Shown: positions 44,010-52,617 of the stretch, in pieces | How positions within the stretch are numbered: position 1 is the first letter of the stretch | Layout: each line of letters opens with the position of its first letter | Source: Flavobacterium proteolyticum | Lineage (GTDB): Bacteria > Bacteroidota > Bacteroidia > Flavobacteriales > Flavobacteriaceae | DNA length: 64,000 nucleotides | Direction: 5' to 3' | Assembly: GCF_015223105.1 (NCBI RefSeq) | Contig: NZ_JADFTZ010000002.1 | Span: 248,001-312,000, forward strand | The notes under the pieces: model-generated | What the model saw: the letters and a program-made list of their open reading frames with translations, nothing else | Told to the model about the DNA's origin: nothing | The model's database searches: none | Made by a program: the position numbers and the translations under genes

Positions 44010-47000
44010 ATGCAAAAAAGTAACACCTTCAATGCCGAAATAATTGATCAAACTGAAACAGTTGCAAAAACAGGAAGTTGGGAATTAGACCTAATATCAA
44101 ATGAATTGCATTGGTCAAAAGGAGTATACAGAATTTTGGAAATAGAACCTTCAGCTGAAAAATTAAACATTAATGTAGGCTTAGAAGTCATTCATCCTGA
44201 AGACAGAGAAATAGCACTCGAAAAAATGACACTGGCAATAAATCAAGGAATCGAATACCGAATCAAAAAAAGATTTATAACCGCCAACAACAAAATCAAA
44301 CACATCATATCTTCTGGTAAAGTAATTAAAGACGAAAACGACAAGGCTATCAAATTGATAGGAGTATTTCAAGACATCACAGAGTTTGTAGAAACAAATG
44401 AAAAAATTGAACTACTCAATAAAATCACTAAAGATGTAATTTTTGATTGGGATATAGAAAATGATGTCTTTAATTGGGGCGAAAGTTTCACACGACTATT
44501 TGGACATGATTTTGGAGACAACCCATTTAAACTCGAAGATTGGAATAAATTAATGCACCCTATTGACACTGAAACACATCGAGAAGAATGGTATGCTTTT
44601 TTTTATAACCCAAATGCGAGCCAATGGAGCAAAGAATTTCGCTTTAAAAAAAGTGATAATTCATATGCATACGTTGAGGAAAACGCCATTATAATTAGAG
44701 ACGGCAATGGCAATCCAATTAAAATGATTGGACTCTTAAGAGACATCTCTGCAAGAAAAATCATTAGCATCCAAAAAAAAATACAAAATCAAATTTCCAT
44801 ATTTTTTAAAGAAGAGAAAAAAACAGAAGATATTCTTGAAGATATTCTGCAATATCTAACTAAATACGACGATTTTCTTGCTACTGAATTATGGCTGTTA
44901 AACTCCTGCAAAACAAACATCACTTTAAAGAAATGGGCAACCCAAAACGATAACATAAAAAAAAGCTACGAAAAAACATATAATTTTTCTAGATTCACAG
45001 AAAACCAAGGACTTCCCGGAATCATCTGGAAAGAAAAAAAACACAAAATCTGGAAAAAAGAAGACATCAACAACTATTTTTTCAGAAAAGAATTAGCTGA
45101 TGAATTAGAAGTAAAATCACTTCTAGGAGTGCCACTCTTCAACAATAATGACTTCATAGGCTCTTTAGTATTCTTTTCTAAAGACGACCTTACTCTAGAC
45201 CAAATAAAAATTGAACCTTATCTTTCGCTGAGTCATTATCTGGGATCGGAGATAAAACGCAAAATGAATGAGGAAATGAATACGTTGATGTTTGAAAGCG
45301 CACCAGATATTATTGCTATAGCAAATGCTTATGGCCATTTCACAAAAGTAAACCAAGCATTTTGCGATTTATTAGGATATACCGAAGACGAAATAACTTC
45401 AAAACCTTATACCTATTTCTTACACCCTGATGATTTAAAAAAATCTGAGGTAGAATATATAGAAACCATATCTGGAAACAGAAAAGCAAATAATTTCGCA
45501 AATAGATACCGAACAAAAAACGGAGATTACAAATGGATTTCTTGGAGTTCTTCTGAAATTTTTGGAGATGAAAACAATGCTTTTTCTTATGGTAGAAATA
45601 TTACAGAGATTACTGAACTACAATACCTCTTTCAAGAAACAGCAAAGTTAGCAGAAATTGGAAGCTGGGAATATTACACCAATACTCAACTGCCCTTTTT
45701 CTTTTTATCAAGTGTAGTAAAAGACATCTTAGAACTAGATACGAACGAAAACATAGATCTAGAAACCTTACTGAACTTCACCTACGAAAATGATCGAAAA
45801 AAAACAGAAAATGCATTTTATAAATTAATAAATAGGGGTAAAAAATTTGATATCGAATTCCAAATTACAACCAAAAAAGGAAACTCCAAATGGGTAAGAT
45901 GTATCGGAAAACCCGAATACAACTTTGAAAATAAAATGACCAAAATTCTGGGAAGTATTCAAAATATAACCCATCAAAAAGTAAATGAACTCGATTTAGC
46001 GCAAAAAAACATTTTTCTTTCCTCTATCACTAGCGTGATTACAGAATTAATTAATGCCGATGATTGGTACGAATCATTAAGTAAAGTTTTTCAAATAACA
46101 GGAAGCAATATCAATGTAGATAGAATTTACTATTTTGAAATAGACGAAACAAATAATGACGAACCTAGAACATGCAGTCAAAAATTAGAATGGACAAAAA
46201 AGGACATAGCCCCTCAAATAGAAAATCCAGAATTACAAAGAGTACCAATGGAAGTCTTTACTGATTTTTTCGATCCTTTAATGGAAGGAAAACTAGTTTC
46301 TGCAATTACTTCCCAATTACCAGAAGGAAATTTAAAAGATAATGTAACGAGTCAAAACATCAAATCATTTTTAGTTTTACCACTCTTTATCAACAACGAA
46401 TTCCATGGTTTTATTGGATTTGATGATTGTACTACTGAACGCAATTGGTCAATCAGCGAATTAAGTTTTCTTTCAAATATAGTTTTCAACCTAGCTACTA
46501 CCATTCAGAGAATTAAAACTAACATCGCACTTCAAAAATCACTAGACGAAAAAAACAATATTTTAGAAAGTATAGGAGATGCCTTTATTTCTCTAGATAA
46601 AAATTGGAACATCACCTATTGGAACAACAAAACAGAAAAAATTATTGGACTTAATAGAGCAGAAGTATTTGGTAAAAATTTATGGGAATTATTTCCTCAA
46701 ATCAAAAATACCATCCAAGAAACAAAATACAAAGAAGCGCTATTAGAACAGAAAACAGTATATTTTCAAACTTTTTTAGACAAGCTCAACTTATGGGTAG
46801 AAATTAGTGTATATCCTTCAAAAACAGGATTATCTATCTATTACAAAGACATCACAAACACTAAAGCTTATGAAGATGCCCTAAAAGCTTCAAACGATCG
46901 TTTTGAAAAATCTACTTCAGCCACAAATGATGCTATTTGGGACTGGGATATTGAAAAAAACACCATGTATCGTGGTGAAGGTTTTTACAAATCTTTTGGA

Positions 47001-48005
47001 TATAAAGTTCCAAGTTTTATTAATGACACCAACATACTAAACTTAATAAAATCAAGAGTAAGACCTGACCAAGCCGATGAGGTAATCAATTCATTAATAG
47101 AAGCAATTAATAATCCTGAAAAACAAAATTGGCACCAGGAATATTGGTATAAAAAAGCAAATGGCGAATATGCTTTCATTATAAACAACGGAGTTATTAT
47201 CAGAAATGAAGATGGAGTTGCAACACGAATTGTAGGGGCACTACAAGACATTACACACCTAAAAGAACAAGAAGACTCGCTACGCATTCTAAACAAAAAA
47301 CTAGAAAAACAAACAAAAGCACTACTAAATTCCAATCAAGAGCTAGAACAATTTGCTTATGTAGCTTCTCATGATTTACAAGAACCGTTAAGAATGGTAA
47401 CTAGTTTTCTTACGCACTTGGAAAAAAAATACGATAATGTGCTTGATGAAAAAGGAAAGCAGTATATTTACTTTGCCGTTGATGGTGCTAATAGAATGCG
47501 AAATATTATTCTAGACATTCTAGAATACTCAAGAGTAGGAAAACTAAAAGAAGAAAGCGACAAAATCGATTTGAACAAACTTATTGAGGAAATTTGCAAA
47601 ATAAACCATCAAACAATAAACGAAAAACAAGCTAAAATTATTTATGACAAATTACCAATAATTAATTCTTACAAAACACCTTTAACTCAAATTTTACATA
47701 ACTTAATCGGAAACGCTCTCAAATACCAACAAGCTAACAAAATACCTATCATAAAAATTAAAGTTGAAGAAAAAGATAAAAATTGGCATTTTAAAATTAA
47801 AGACAATGGCATTGGAATAGATAAAGAATTTCAGGATAAAATTTTTGTAATTTTCCAAAGATTACACACCAAACAAGAATATAGCGGCTCTGGAATGGGA
47901 CTAGCAATTGTGAAAAAAATTATTGAAAATCTAAATGGAACCATCTGGGTTGAATCCGAAGTAAATAAAGGTGCAACGTTTCATTTTACATTACCAAAAA
48001 AATGA
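44010..48005 (+). CDS. Cytoplasmic multi-PAS/GAF sensor histidine kinase
   Basis: 1331 residues without signal peptide or membrane segment. Order read from the repeats: PAS (about 10-130), PAS (135-250), GAF (255-420), PAS (429-540), PAS (545-660), GAF (662-845), PAS (850-960), PAS (963-1085), then HisKA with H1121 (VASHDLQEPLRM) and HATPase with NLIGNALKYQQ, DNGIGI and GSGMGLAIVKKI. The PAS domains end in DIT-type linkers. It integrates several cytoplasmic signals; ligands cannot be read. No receiver is fused. It overlaps the next gene by four bases (ATGA), and faces the adhesin gene across 269 bases. Confidence 0.93.
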   Translation: MQKSNTFNAEIIDQTETVAKTGSWELDLISNELHWSKGVYRILEIEPSAEKLNINVGLEVIHPEDREIALEKMTLAINQGIEYRIKKRFITANNKIKHIISSGKVIKDENDKAIKLIGVFQDITEFVETNEKIELLNKITKDVIFDWDIENDVFNWGESFTRLFGHDFGDNPFKLEDWNKLMHPIDTETHREEWYAFFYNPNASQWSKEFRFKKSDNSYAYVEENAIIIRDGNGNPIKMIGLLRDISARKIISIQKKIQNQISIFFKEEKKTEDILEDILQYLTKYDDFLATELWLLNSCKTNITLKKWATQNDNIKKSYEKTYNFSRFTENQGLPGIIWKEKKHKIWKKEDINNYFFRKELADELEVKSLLGVPLFNNNDFIGSLVFFSKDDLTLDQIKIEPYLSLSHYLGSEIKRKMNEEMNTLMFESAPDIIAIANAYGHFTKVNQAFCDLLGYTEDEITSKPYTYFLHPDDLKKSEVEYIETISGNRKANNFANRYRTKNGDYKWISWSSSEIFGDENNAFSYGRNITEITELQYLFQETAKLAEIGSWEYYTNTQLPFFFLSSVVKDILELDTNENIDLETLLNFTYENDRKKTENAFYKLINRGKKFDIEFQITTKKGNSKWVRCIGKPEYNFENKMTKILGSIQNITHQKVNELDLAQKNIFLSSITSVITELINADDWYESLSKVFQITGSNINVDRIYYFEIDETNNDEPRTCSQKLEWTKKDIAPQIENPELQRVPMEVFTDFFDPLMEGKLVSAITSQLPEGNLKDNVTSQNIKSFLVLPLFINNEFHGFIGFDDCTTERNWSISELSFLSNIVFNLATTIQRIKTNIALQKSLDEKNNILESIGDAFISLDKNWNITYWNNKTEKIIGLNRAEVFGKNLWELFPQIKNTIQETKYKEALLEQKTVYFQTFLDKLNLWVEISVYPSKTGLSIYYKDITNTKAYEDALKASNDRFEKSTSATNDAIWDWDIEKNTMYRGEGFYKSFGYKVPSFINDTNILNLIKSRVRPDQADEVINSLIEAINNPEKQNWHQEYWYKKANGEYAFIINNGVIIRNEDGVATRIVGALQDITHLKEQEDSLRILNKKLEKQTKALLNSNQELEQFAYVASHDLQEPLRMVTSFLTHLEKKYDNVLDEKGKQYIYFAVDGANRMRNIILDILEYSRVGKLKEESDKIDLNKLIEEICKINHQTINEKQAKIIYDKLPIINSYKTPLTQILHNLIGNALKYQQANKIPIIKIKVEEKDKNWHFKIKDNGIGIDKEFQDKIFVIFQRLHTKQEYSGSGMGLAIVKKIIENLNGTIWVESEVNKGATFHFTLPKK

Positions 48006-49612
48006 ACCTACTTAGAAAAATAAATAAATGTTTAGATTACTGGCCAAATCAGCTGGCCATTATATCTTTTTTTATTTTACTTATCATTAATATATTCTTA
48101 ACCTATAGAATTTACAACAATGAATATGGCAATGAATTAATTAAGGTAAAAGAAGAGTCTTTCAAGATAAAAAACCAATTGGAAGGTACCATCAATTACA
48201 GTTCTAACGTAGTTAAAGTAATTAGTTTTATCGCCGAAAAGAATTTAGAAGAACAAGAATTTGAACCTGTTGCAAAAAATCTAGTAGAAAAAAACAAATA
48301 TGTTGATGGAATTCAATTGGTCAAAGGATTTAAGATTATAAAAACACATCCTTTACTCGGAAATGAAAAAAGTATTGGCTACAACCTTACACTAAACAAA
48401 CTTCATGAAAAAGCAGCAAAAGATGCAATAAAAAAAAATAAAATATTTTTTGAAGGACCATTCGAGTTAGTTCAAGGCGGAATGGGAATTGTAGGCCGAG
48501 AACCTATTTATAAAAATGGTAAATTTTGGGGGTTTTCTGCTGTGATTATTAAAACCGAAACTTTTTTAAAAGCGATTCACTTAGACGACCTTGGGAGCAA
48601 TTCAAAGTTTGATTATCAAATTGTTCAAAAAGAAAACGATTTAAAAGGTCCTAAGTTTTTTAAAAACAATGCCGATTTTAGCAAAGGAATTATTTACAAA
48701 TCTTTCTTACCTGCTGGTGATTGGTACTTGTATGTAAAACTTAAAGAACCAAAATATTTAAACAGATCCGTCGAGTTTTTAATTTACGGAATTATTTTAA
48801 GCATAATAATTGCATTGTACCTAAGAAAACTAGCAGAAGAACCATTAAAACTGGAAACCTTAGTTGATAAAAAAACTGCCGATTTAGAAAAATTAAATTT
48901 AGAATTAGAAAACAGAGCAAAAGAACTTACGAAAGTAAATAAAGAGTTAGAATATTTTGCTTACATCATTTCGCATGACTTGCAAGAGCCACTGAGAATG
49001 ATTACTAGTTTTTTAACCCAACTAGAGAAGAAATACAATGATGTAATTGACGACAAAGGAAAAAGATACATCTACTTTGCGGTTGATGGTGCTAAGAGAA
49101 TGAAGAATATTATTCTAGATATTTTAGAATTTTCAAGAGTTGGAAAATACAACGACAAAAAAGAAGCGATTAACTTAAATGAAATCGTTCAAGAAATTGA
49201 ATCTTTCCATAAACTCGAATTCCCACATGGCAAACTAGTTTATGAAAATCTACCTACTATAAATTCATATAAATCGCCATTAATTCAAATATTTCAAAAT
49301 CTAATTGGTAATGCTTTTAAATATTCTAAGGAAAATGAAGCCCCAATTGTGTCGGTTAAAGTAATAGAAGAAAACGACAAACAAATTACCTTTGCAATTA
49401 AAGACAATGGAATTGGAATAGAAAATGAATATCTGGAAAAAATATTTGTTCTTTTTCAAAGATTACACACAAGAGAAGGCGACAAAGGAAGTGGAATGGG
49501 ATTAGCCATTGTAAAGAAAATTATAGAAAATCTGAACGGTACCATTTGGGTAGAATCGAAGGTAAATGTAGGCAGTACATTTTACTTTACACTACCAAAA
49601 GAAAAGGAATAA
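48002..49612 (+). CDS. CHASE-domain membrane histidine kinase
   Basis: 536 residues. Membrane helix at about 16-35, then a periplasmic CHASE-like ligand domain (about 40-255; FFEGPFELVQGGMGIVGREP and FWGFSAVIIKTETF fit CHASE), a second helix at about 260-280, a coiled coil, HisKA with H325 (IISHDLQEPLRM), and a complete HATPase (NLIGNAFKYSK, DNGIGI, GSGMGLAIVKKI). The catalytic core is close to that of the upstream kinase, so it is a tandem paralogue. It senses an unknown small molecule outside the membrane. Overlap of four bases with the gene before. Confidence 0.93.
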   Translation: MNLLRKINKCLDYWPNQLAIISFFILLIINIFLTYRIYNNEYGNELIKVKEESFKIKNQLEGTINYSSNVVKVISFIAEKNLEEQEFEPVAKNLVEKNKYVDGIQLVKGFKIIKTHPLLGNEKSIGYNLTLNKLHEKAAKDAIKKNKIFFEGPFELVQGGMGIVGREPIYKNGKFWGFSAVIIKTETFLKAIHLDDLGSNSKFDYQIVQKENDLKGPKFFKNNADFSKGIIYKSFLPAGDWYLYVKLKEPKYLNRSVEFLIYGIILSIIIALYLRKLAEEPLKLETLVDKKTADLEKLNLELENRAKELTKVNKELEYFAYIISHDLQEPLRMITSFLTQLEKKYNDVIDDKGKRYIYFAVDGAKRMKNIILDILEFSRVGKYNDKKEAINLNEIVQEIESFHKLEFPHGKLVYENLPTINSYKSPLIQIFQNLIGNAFKYSKENEAPIVSVKVIEENDKQITFAIKDNGIGIENEYLEKIFVLFQRLHTREGDKGSGMGLAIVKKIIENLNGTIWVESKVNVGSTFYFTLPKEKE

Positions 49613-49614
49613 AG

Positions 49615-50535
49615 ATGAAATCGGAACTTAAGATAACACTTTTATACATTACCATTGGAATATTGTGGATATTCTTAAGCGACCATTTTGTGCTTTTATT
49701 TATCACAAAAAACACCCAAGAACAAATCACTAATTTTCAAAATATTAAAGGCTGTTTTTTTGTTATTTCAACCGGATTGCTCTTATTTACCTTACTTAAA
49801 AGACATAATTCTGCCATTCGACAAAAAATTGAAGAACTAAAAGAAAAATCTTCAGAACTTAAAAAAACCAATAACGAACTTGAAAATTACTTTTTTCTGG
49901 CTTCTCATGATTTGCAAGAGCCCAATAGAACCATCATTAGTTTCTTAACAAATCTTGAAAAAAAACACAAAAACAGTCTTGATGAACAAGGACACAAATA
50001 CATCAAATTCGCCATTGATGGTGCGTACTACATGCGCAAAAGTATTTTAAACTTACAACAACACACTAAAATAGGTAAAAACTTAAATTACAAAAACATA
50101 GATCTAAATCTGGTCATTAACAACATACTAAAAGAATATGAAAATACGTTAACACCCGATAATATAACCTTATCTAGGCTACCTATTATAAAAACAGATG
50201 GAAATTTAATATACCTAATTTTTAAAAATTTAATTGAAAATGCAATTAAATTTAAAAAAGATAATGAAAAGCTACACATCTCAATTACTTACAAAGAGCA
50301 CCCTGATCATTGGGAATTCACTTGTTCAGATAATGGTATCGGAATTGATGAAGAGTATCATGAAAAAATTTTTCAATTATTCCAACGCTTGAATTCAAAC
50401 ATTGAAAATAAAGGAACTGGCGTAGGTTTATCAATTACTAAAAAAGCAGTTGAAATTTTAGGAGGAAAAATTCAAATTGATGCAACTCGAAATCAAGGCA
50501 GTTCATTTTATTTCACATTACCAAAAAAGCAATAA
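49615..50535 (+). CDS. Short two-helix membrane histidine kinase
   Basis: 306 residues from the ATG at 49615 (MKSELKITLLYITIGILW), two bases behind the previous stop; the longer frame would overlap the CHASE kinase. Two membrane helices (about 7-30 and 45-63) enclose only a short loop, so there is no real ligand domain. A coiled coil leads to H98 in LASHDLQEPNRT, where the usual Leu after Pro is Asn. HATPase motifs are NLIENAIKFKK, DNGIGI and GTGVGLSITKKA. It is a third paralogue of the same core, possibly a helper kinase. Confidence 0.9.
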   Translation: MKSELKITLLYITIGILWIFLSDHFVLLFITKNTQEQITNFQNIKGCFFVISTGLLLFTLLKRHNSAIRQKIEELKEKSSELKKTNNELENYFFLASHDLQEPNRTIISFLTNLEKKHKNSLDEQGHKYIKFAIDGAYYMRKSILNLQQHTKIGKNLNYKNIDLNLVINNILKEYENTLTPDNITLSRLPIIKTDGNLIYLIFKNLIENAIKFKKDNEKLHISITYKEHPDHWEFTCSDNGIGIDEEYHEKIFQLFQRLNSNIENKGTGVGLSITKKAVEILGGKIQIDATRNQGSSFYFTLPKKQ

Positions 50536-50575
50536 AACACCAAGTTTAATCAATTTAAAATCAAAATTATATAAG

Positions 50576-50620
50576 AAAAAAGAGATAAAAAAATGATATT
50601 TAACTCTTTTTTTGATTTTT
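50576..50620 (+). terminator. Possible weak terminator within the signalling cluster
   Basis: AAAAAAGAG (50576-50584) pairs with CTCTTTTTT (50604-50612) over a 19-base loop, with more T afterwards. A -7-like TATCTTTA at 50639-50646 suggests a new start for the next gene. Confidence 0.35.
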
Positions 50621-50676
50621 TTTTAGAGAAATTAAAGTATCTTTATAAAACAAACAACAAAACTACCCCCATAGCT

Positions 50677-51102
50677 ATGAAAAAAAATCAAATCTTACTA
50701 GTAGAAGATAACGAAGGAGATATCGTTTTAACTTCAGAAGCTTTTGAAGAATGTGGCTGTAAAACAAATATTCAAGTAGCTCGAAATGGTAAAGAAGCCA
50801 TTAATATCTTGTTTGATCAGAGTGACGATGCCCAATTGCCAGATTTAATTCTCCTAGACATTAATTTACCTTTATTGAACGGACATGAGGTATTAAAAAA
50901 AATTAAGGAAAATGAAAAAACACAGTACATTCCAGTTGTAATTTTAACAACTTCTTCTGCTATCAGCGATATCAACTTAACTTACGAAAATTTTGCTAAT
51001 TCCTTTATTACAAAACCCGCTGATATTAATGATTTTTTTGAAACAATTAATAGTTTAAGCAACTATTGGTTTAACATTTGTAAATTACCAGCTAAGAAAT
51101 GA
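50677..51102 (+). CDS. Rcp1-like single-domain response regulator
   Basis: 141 residues from the ATG at 50677; the longer frame adds a low-complexity Phe-rich leader. Receiver residues: E10-D11 (LLVEDNEGDI), phospho-acceptor D61 (LILLDINLPLLNGHEV), Thr-Ser-Ser in the alpha4 region and the Lys in FITKPAD. VEDNEGD and the C-terminal NYWFNICKLP fit the Rcp1 group of stand-alone receivers that pair with phytochrome-like kinases. No output domain. Close paralogue of the receiver gene at 57649. Confidence 0.92.
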   Translation: MKKNQILLVEDNEGDIVLTSEAFEECGCKTNIQVARNGKEAINILFDQSDDAQLPDLILLDINLPLLNGHEVLKKIKENEKTQYIPVVILTTSSAISDINLTYENFANSFITKPADINDFFETINSLSNYWFNICKLPAKK

Positions 51103-51103
51103 T

Positions 51104-52063
51104 ATGTTTGTAGACGAAAGAAAGTATAATATTATAGTCATCGAAGACAACTTTGGCGATTTTTTCCTTTTAGAAGAATATGTAAGTGAAAAAATCAAAA
51201 ATCCTACTATTAAGCATCTAGAACGATTTAGTGAACTAAATGACTTCAAAGACGAAGTGGGCCAGTATGATATTATTTTTTTAGACCTTTCATTACCTGA
51301 CAAAAGCGGATCAGAGTTAGTAGAAAGTGTACTAAAAATTGCAAAAAATATCCCTGTAGTAGTATTAACAGGATATTCAGATTTTTCGTTTGCTTTAAAA
51401 GCAATTGCATTAGGAGCTTCAGATTACCTCTTAAAAGATGAACTTAACAGTGTAACCCTTTACAAAAGTATCGTATACAATATCGAACGCTTTAAAAACA
51501 TAATTAAAATTAAAGAATCGGAACAATTATACAACGACTTATTCGAACTAAGTCCGCAACCTATTTTTGTAATTGATGCCGCAACTTTACAAATTTTAGA
51601 TGTAAACCAAGCCTGTGAAAAATTGTACGAATTTAAAAAGGAAGAATTATTAAATCAATCTATTACAACTATTTTTAAAGACGAGGAAACTATTTTTGAC
51701 AACCATCAAACCATAATTACACAAACCCATCAAAAAAAGAACAAAGAGAAAATCATCTCCGAAGTAAAATATAATAAAATCATCCATAACAATAAAGAAG
51801 CAATAATAATCGTAAGTAATGATATCACGAAAAGTATTGAACATCTTAATGAAATCGAAAGTCAAAACACAAAGTTAAAGGATATCGCTTGGATTCAATC
51901 CCACATTGTTAGAGCACCACTTACAAATATTTTAGGACTTATTCAATTAATAAATGAAACCGAATCCGTAAAAGATAAAGAATTGCTTCTTCACCTGAAC
52001 CAATCAGTACAAGAACTAGATAACAGCATCAATGAAATAGTAAATAAAACGCATGCTATGTAA
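51104..52063 (+). CDS. Receiver-PAS-orphan DHp protein
   Basis: 319 residues. Residues 1-125 are a receiver with E14-D15 and D61 (IIFLDLSLPDKSG). Residues 140-255 are a PAS domain (LFELSPQPIFVIDAATLQIL). The last 60 residues start IAWIQSHIVRAPLTNILGLI, an H-box with H267, a HisKA-like dimerisation and phosphotransfer helix pair. The protein ends there: there is no HATPase domain, and the stop is followed at 52081 by another gene. It could pass phosphate between receiver and His without ATP, or be a truncated kinase. It starts one base behind the previous stop. Confidence 0.9.
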   Translation: MFVDERKYNIIVIEDNFGDFFLLEEYVSEKIKNPTIKHLERFSELNDFKDEVGQYDIIFLDLSLPDKSGSELVESVLKIAKNIPVVVLTGYSDFSFALKAIALGASDYLLKDELNSVTLYKSIVYNIERFKNIIKIKESEQLYNDLFELSPQPIFVIDAATLQILDVNQACEKLYEFKKEELLNQSITTIFKDEETIFDNHQTIITQTHQKKNKEKIISEVKYNKIIHNNKEAIIIVSNDITKSIEHLNEIESQNTKLKDIAWIQSHIVRAPLTNILGLIQLINETESVKDKELLLHLNQSVQELDNSINEIVNKTHAM

Positions 52064-52080
52064 CTAAAAAATCTTTGCCT

Positions 52081-52467
52081 ATGAAAAAACACATTTTCAT
52101 AATAGATGACGATCCAATTTCTACTATAATTCTAAAAAAAAATTTAGAACTTATTGCAGTTTTTAAAGGAATTGAAACATTTAATAACGGTAAAGATGCT
52201 TTTAACTTTTTAGAAAAAGAATATCAAAAAGAAGATAAATATATAATTTTCCTTGACCTCAATATGCCAGAAATGAACGGATGGGAATTCCTAGACAAAG
52301 TAAAGCATGTGATTTCATCACATAACACAACAATTTATGTACTCACTTCGTCTATCAACAAAGCAGATATGGAAAAAACAACGCAATTTTCATTAATTGA
52401 AAAATACATATCAAAACCTATTGATAAAAAGATACTAATTGAAATTAAAGAAAAATACAAATTGTAA
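52081..52467 (+). CDS. Single-domain response regulator
   Basis: 128 residues from the ATG at 52081 (MKKHIFIIDDDPISTIILKK). Acidic triad D9-D11, acceptor D59 (IIFLDLNMPEMNGWEF), switch Thr in VLTSS and Lys in ISKPID, so a full receiver. It is of the CheY-like flavobacterial type rather than the Rcp1 type. No output domain. It follows the receiver-PAS-DHp gene by 17 bases and is followed by a 150-base gap with a promoter. Confidence 0.9.
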   Translation: MKKHIFIIDDDPISTIILKKNLELIAVFKGIETFNNGKDAFNFLEKEYQKEDKYIIFLDLNMPEMNGWEFLDKVKHVISSHNTTIYVLTSSINKADMEKTTQFSLIEKYISKPIDKKILIEIKEKYKL

Positions 52468-52550
52468 AATAAATAGAAATACCCCACCCACTTCCAAAAT
52501 CGACCTACTTTAAAATCTGGACTATATTCAATAAAATTAAAAATAAAAAG

Positions 52551-52580
52551 TTGACAATCAATAAATTATCACTAATTTAA
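52551..52580 (+). promoter_or_regulatory. Promoter of the giant PAS kinase gene
   Basis: TTG (52551-52553), exactly 19 bases, TAATTTAA (52573-52580). The start site is expected near 52587, about 30 bases before the ATG at 52618. Confidence 0.5.
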
Positions 52581-52617
52581 GCATCGAAACTTTAGTTCAA
52601 TATAAAAGCAATTAATA

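Noticed and set aside
39745-48005. The adhesin-like protein and the first multi-PAS kinase are both exactly 1331 residues
   Set aside because: The two sequences share no similarity and lie on opposite strands. The equal length is coincidence, not an inverted duplication.
49546-49614. Longer start of the short kinase
   Set aside because: It lies inside the end of the CHASE kinase gene in another frame; the ATG at 49615 follows the stop by two bases.
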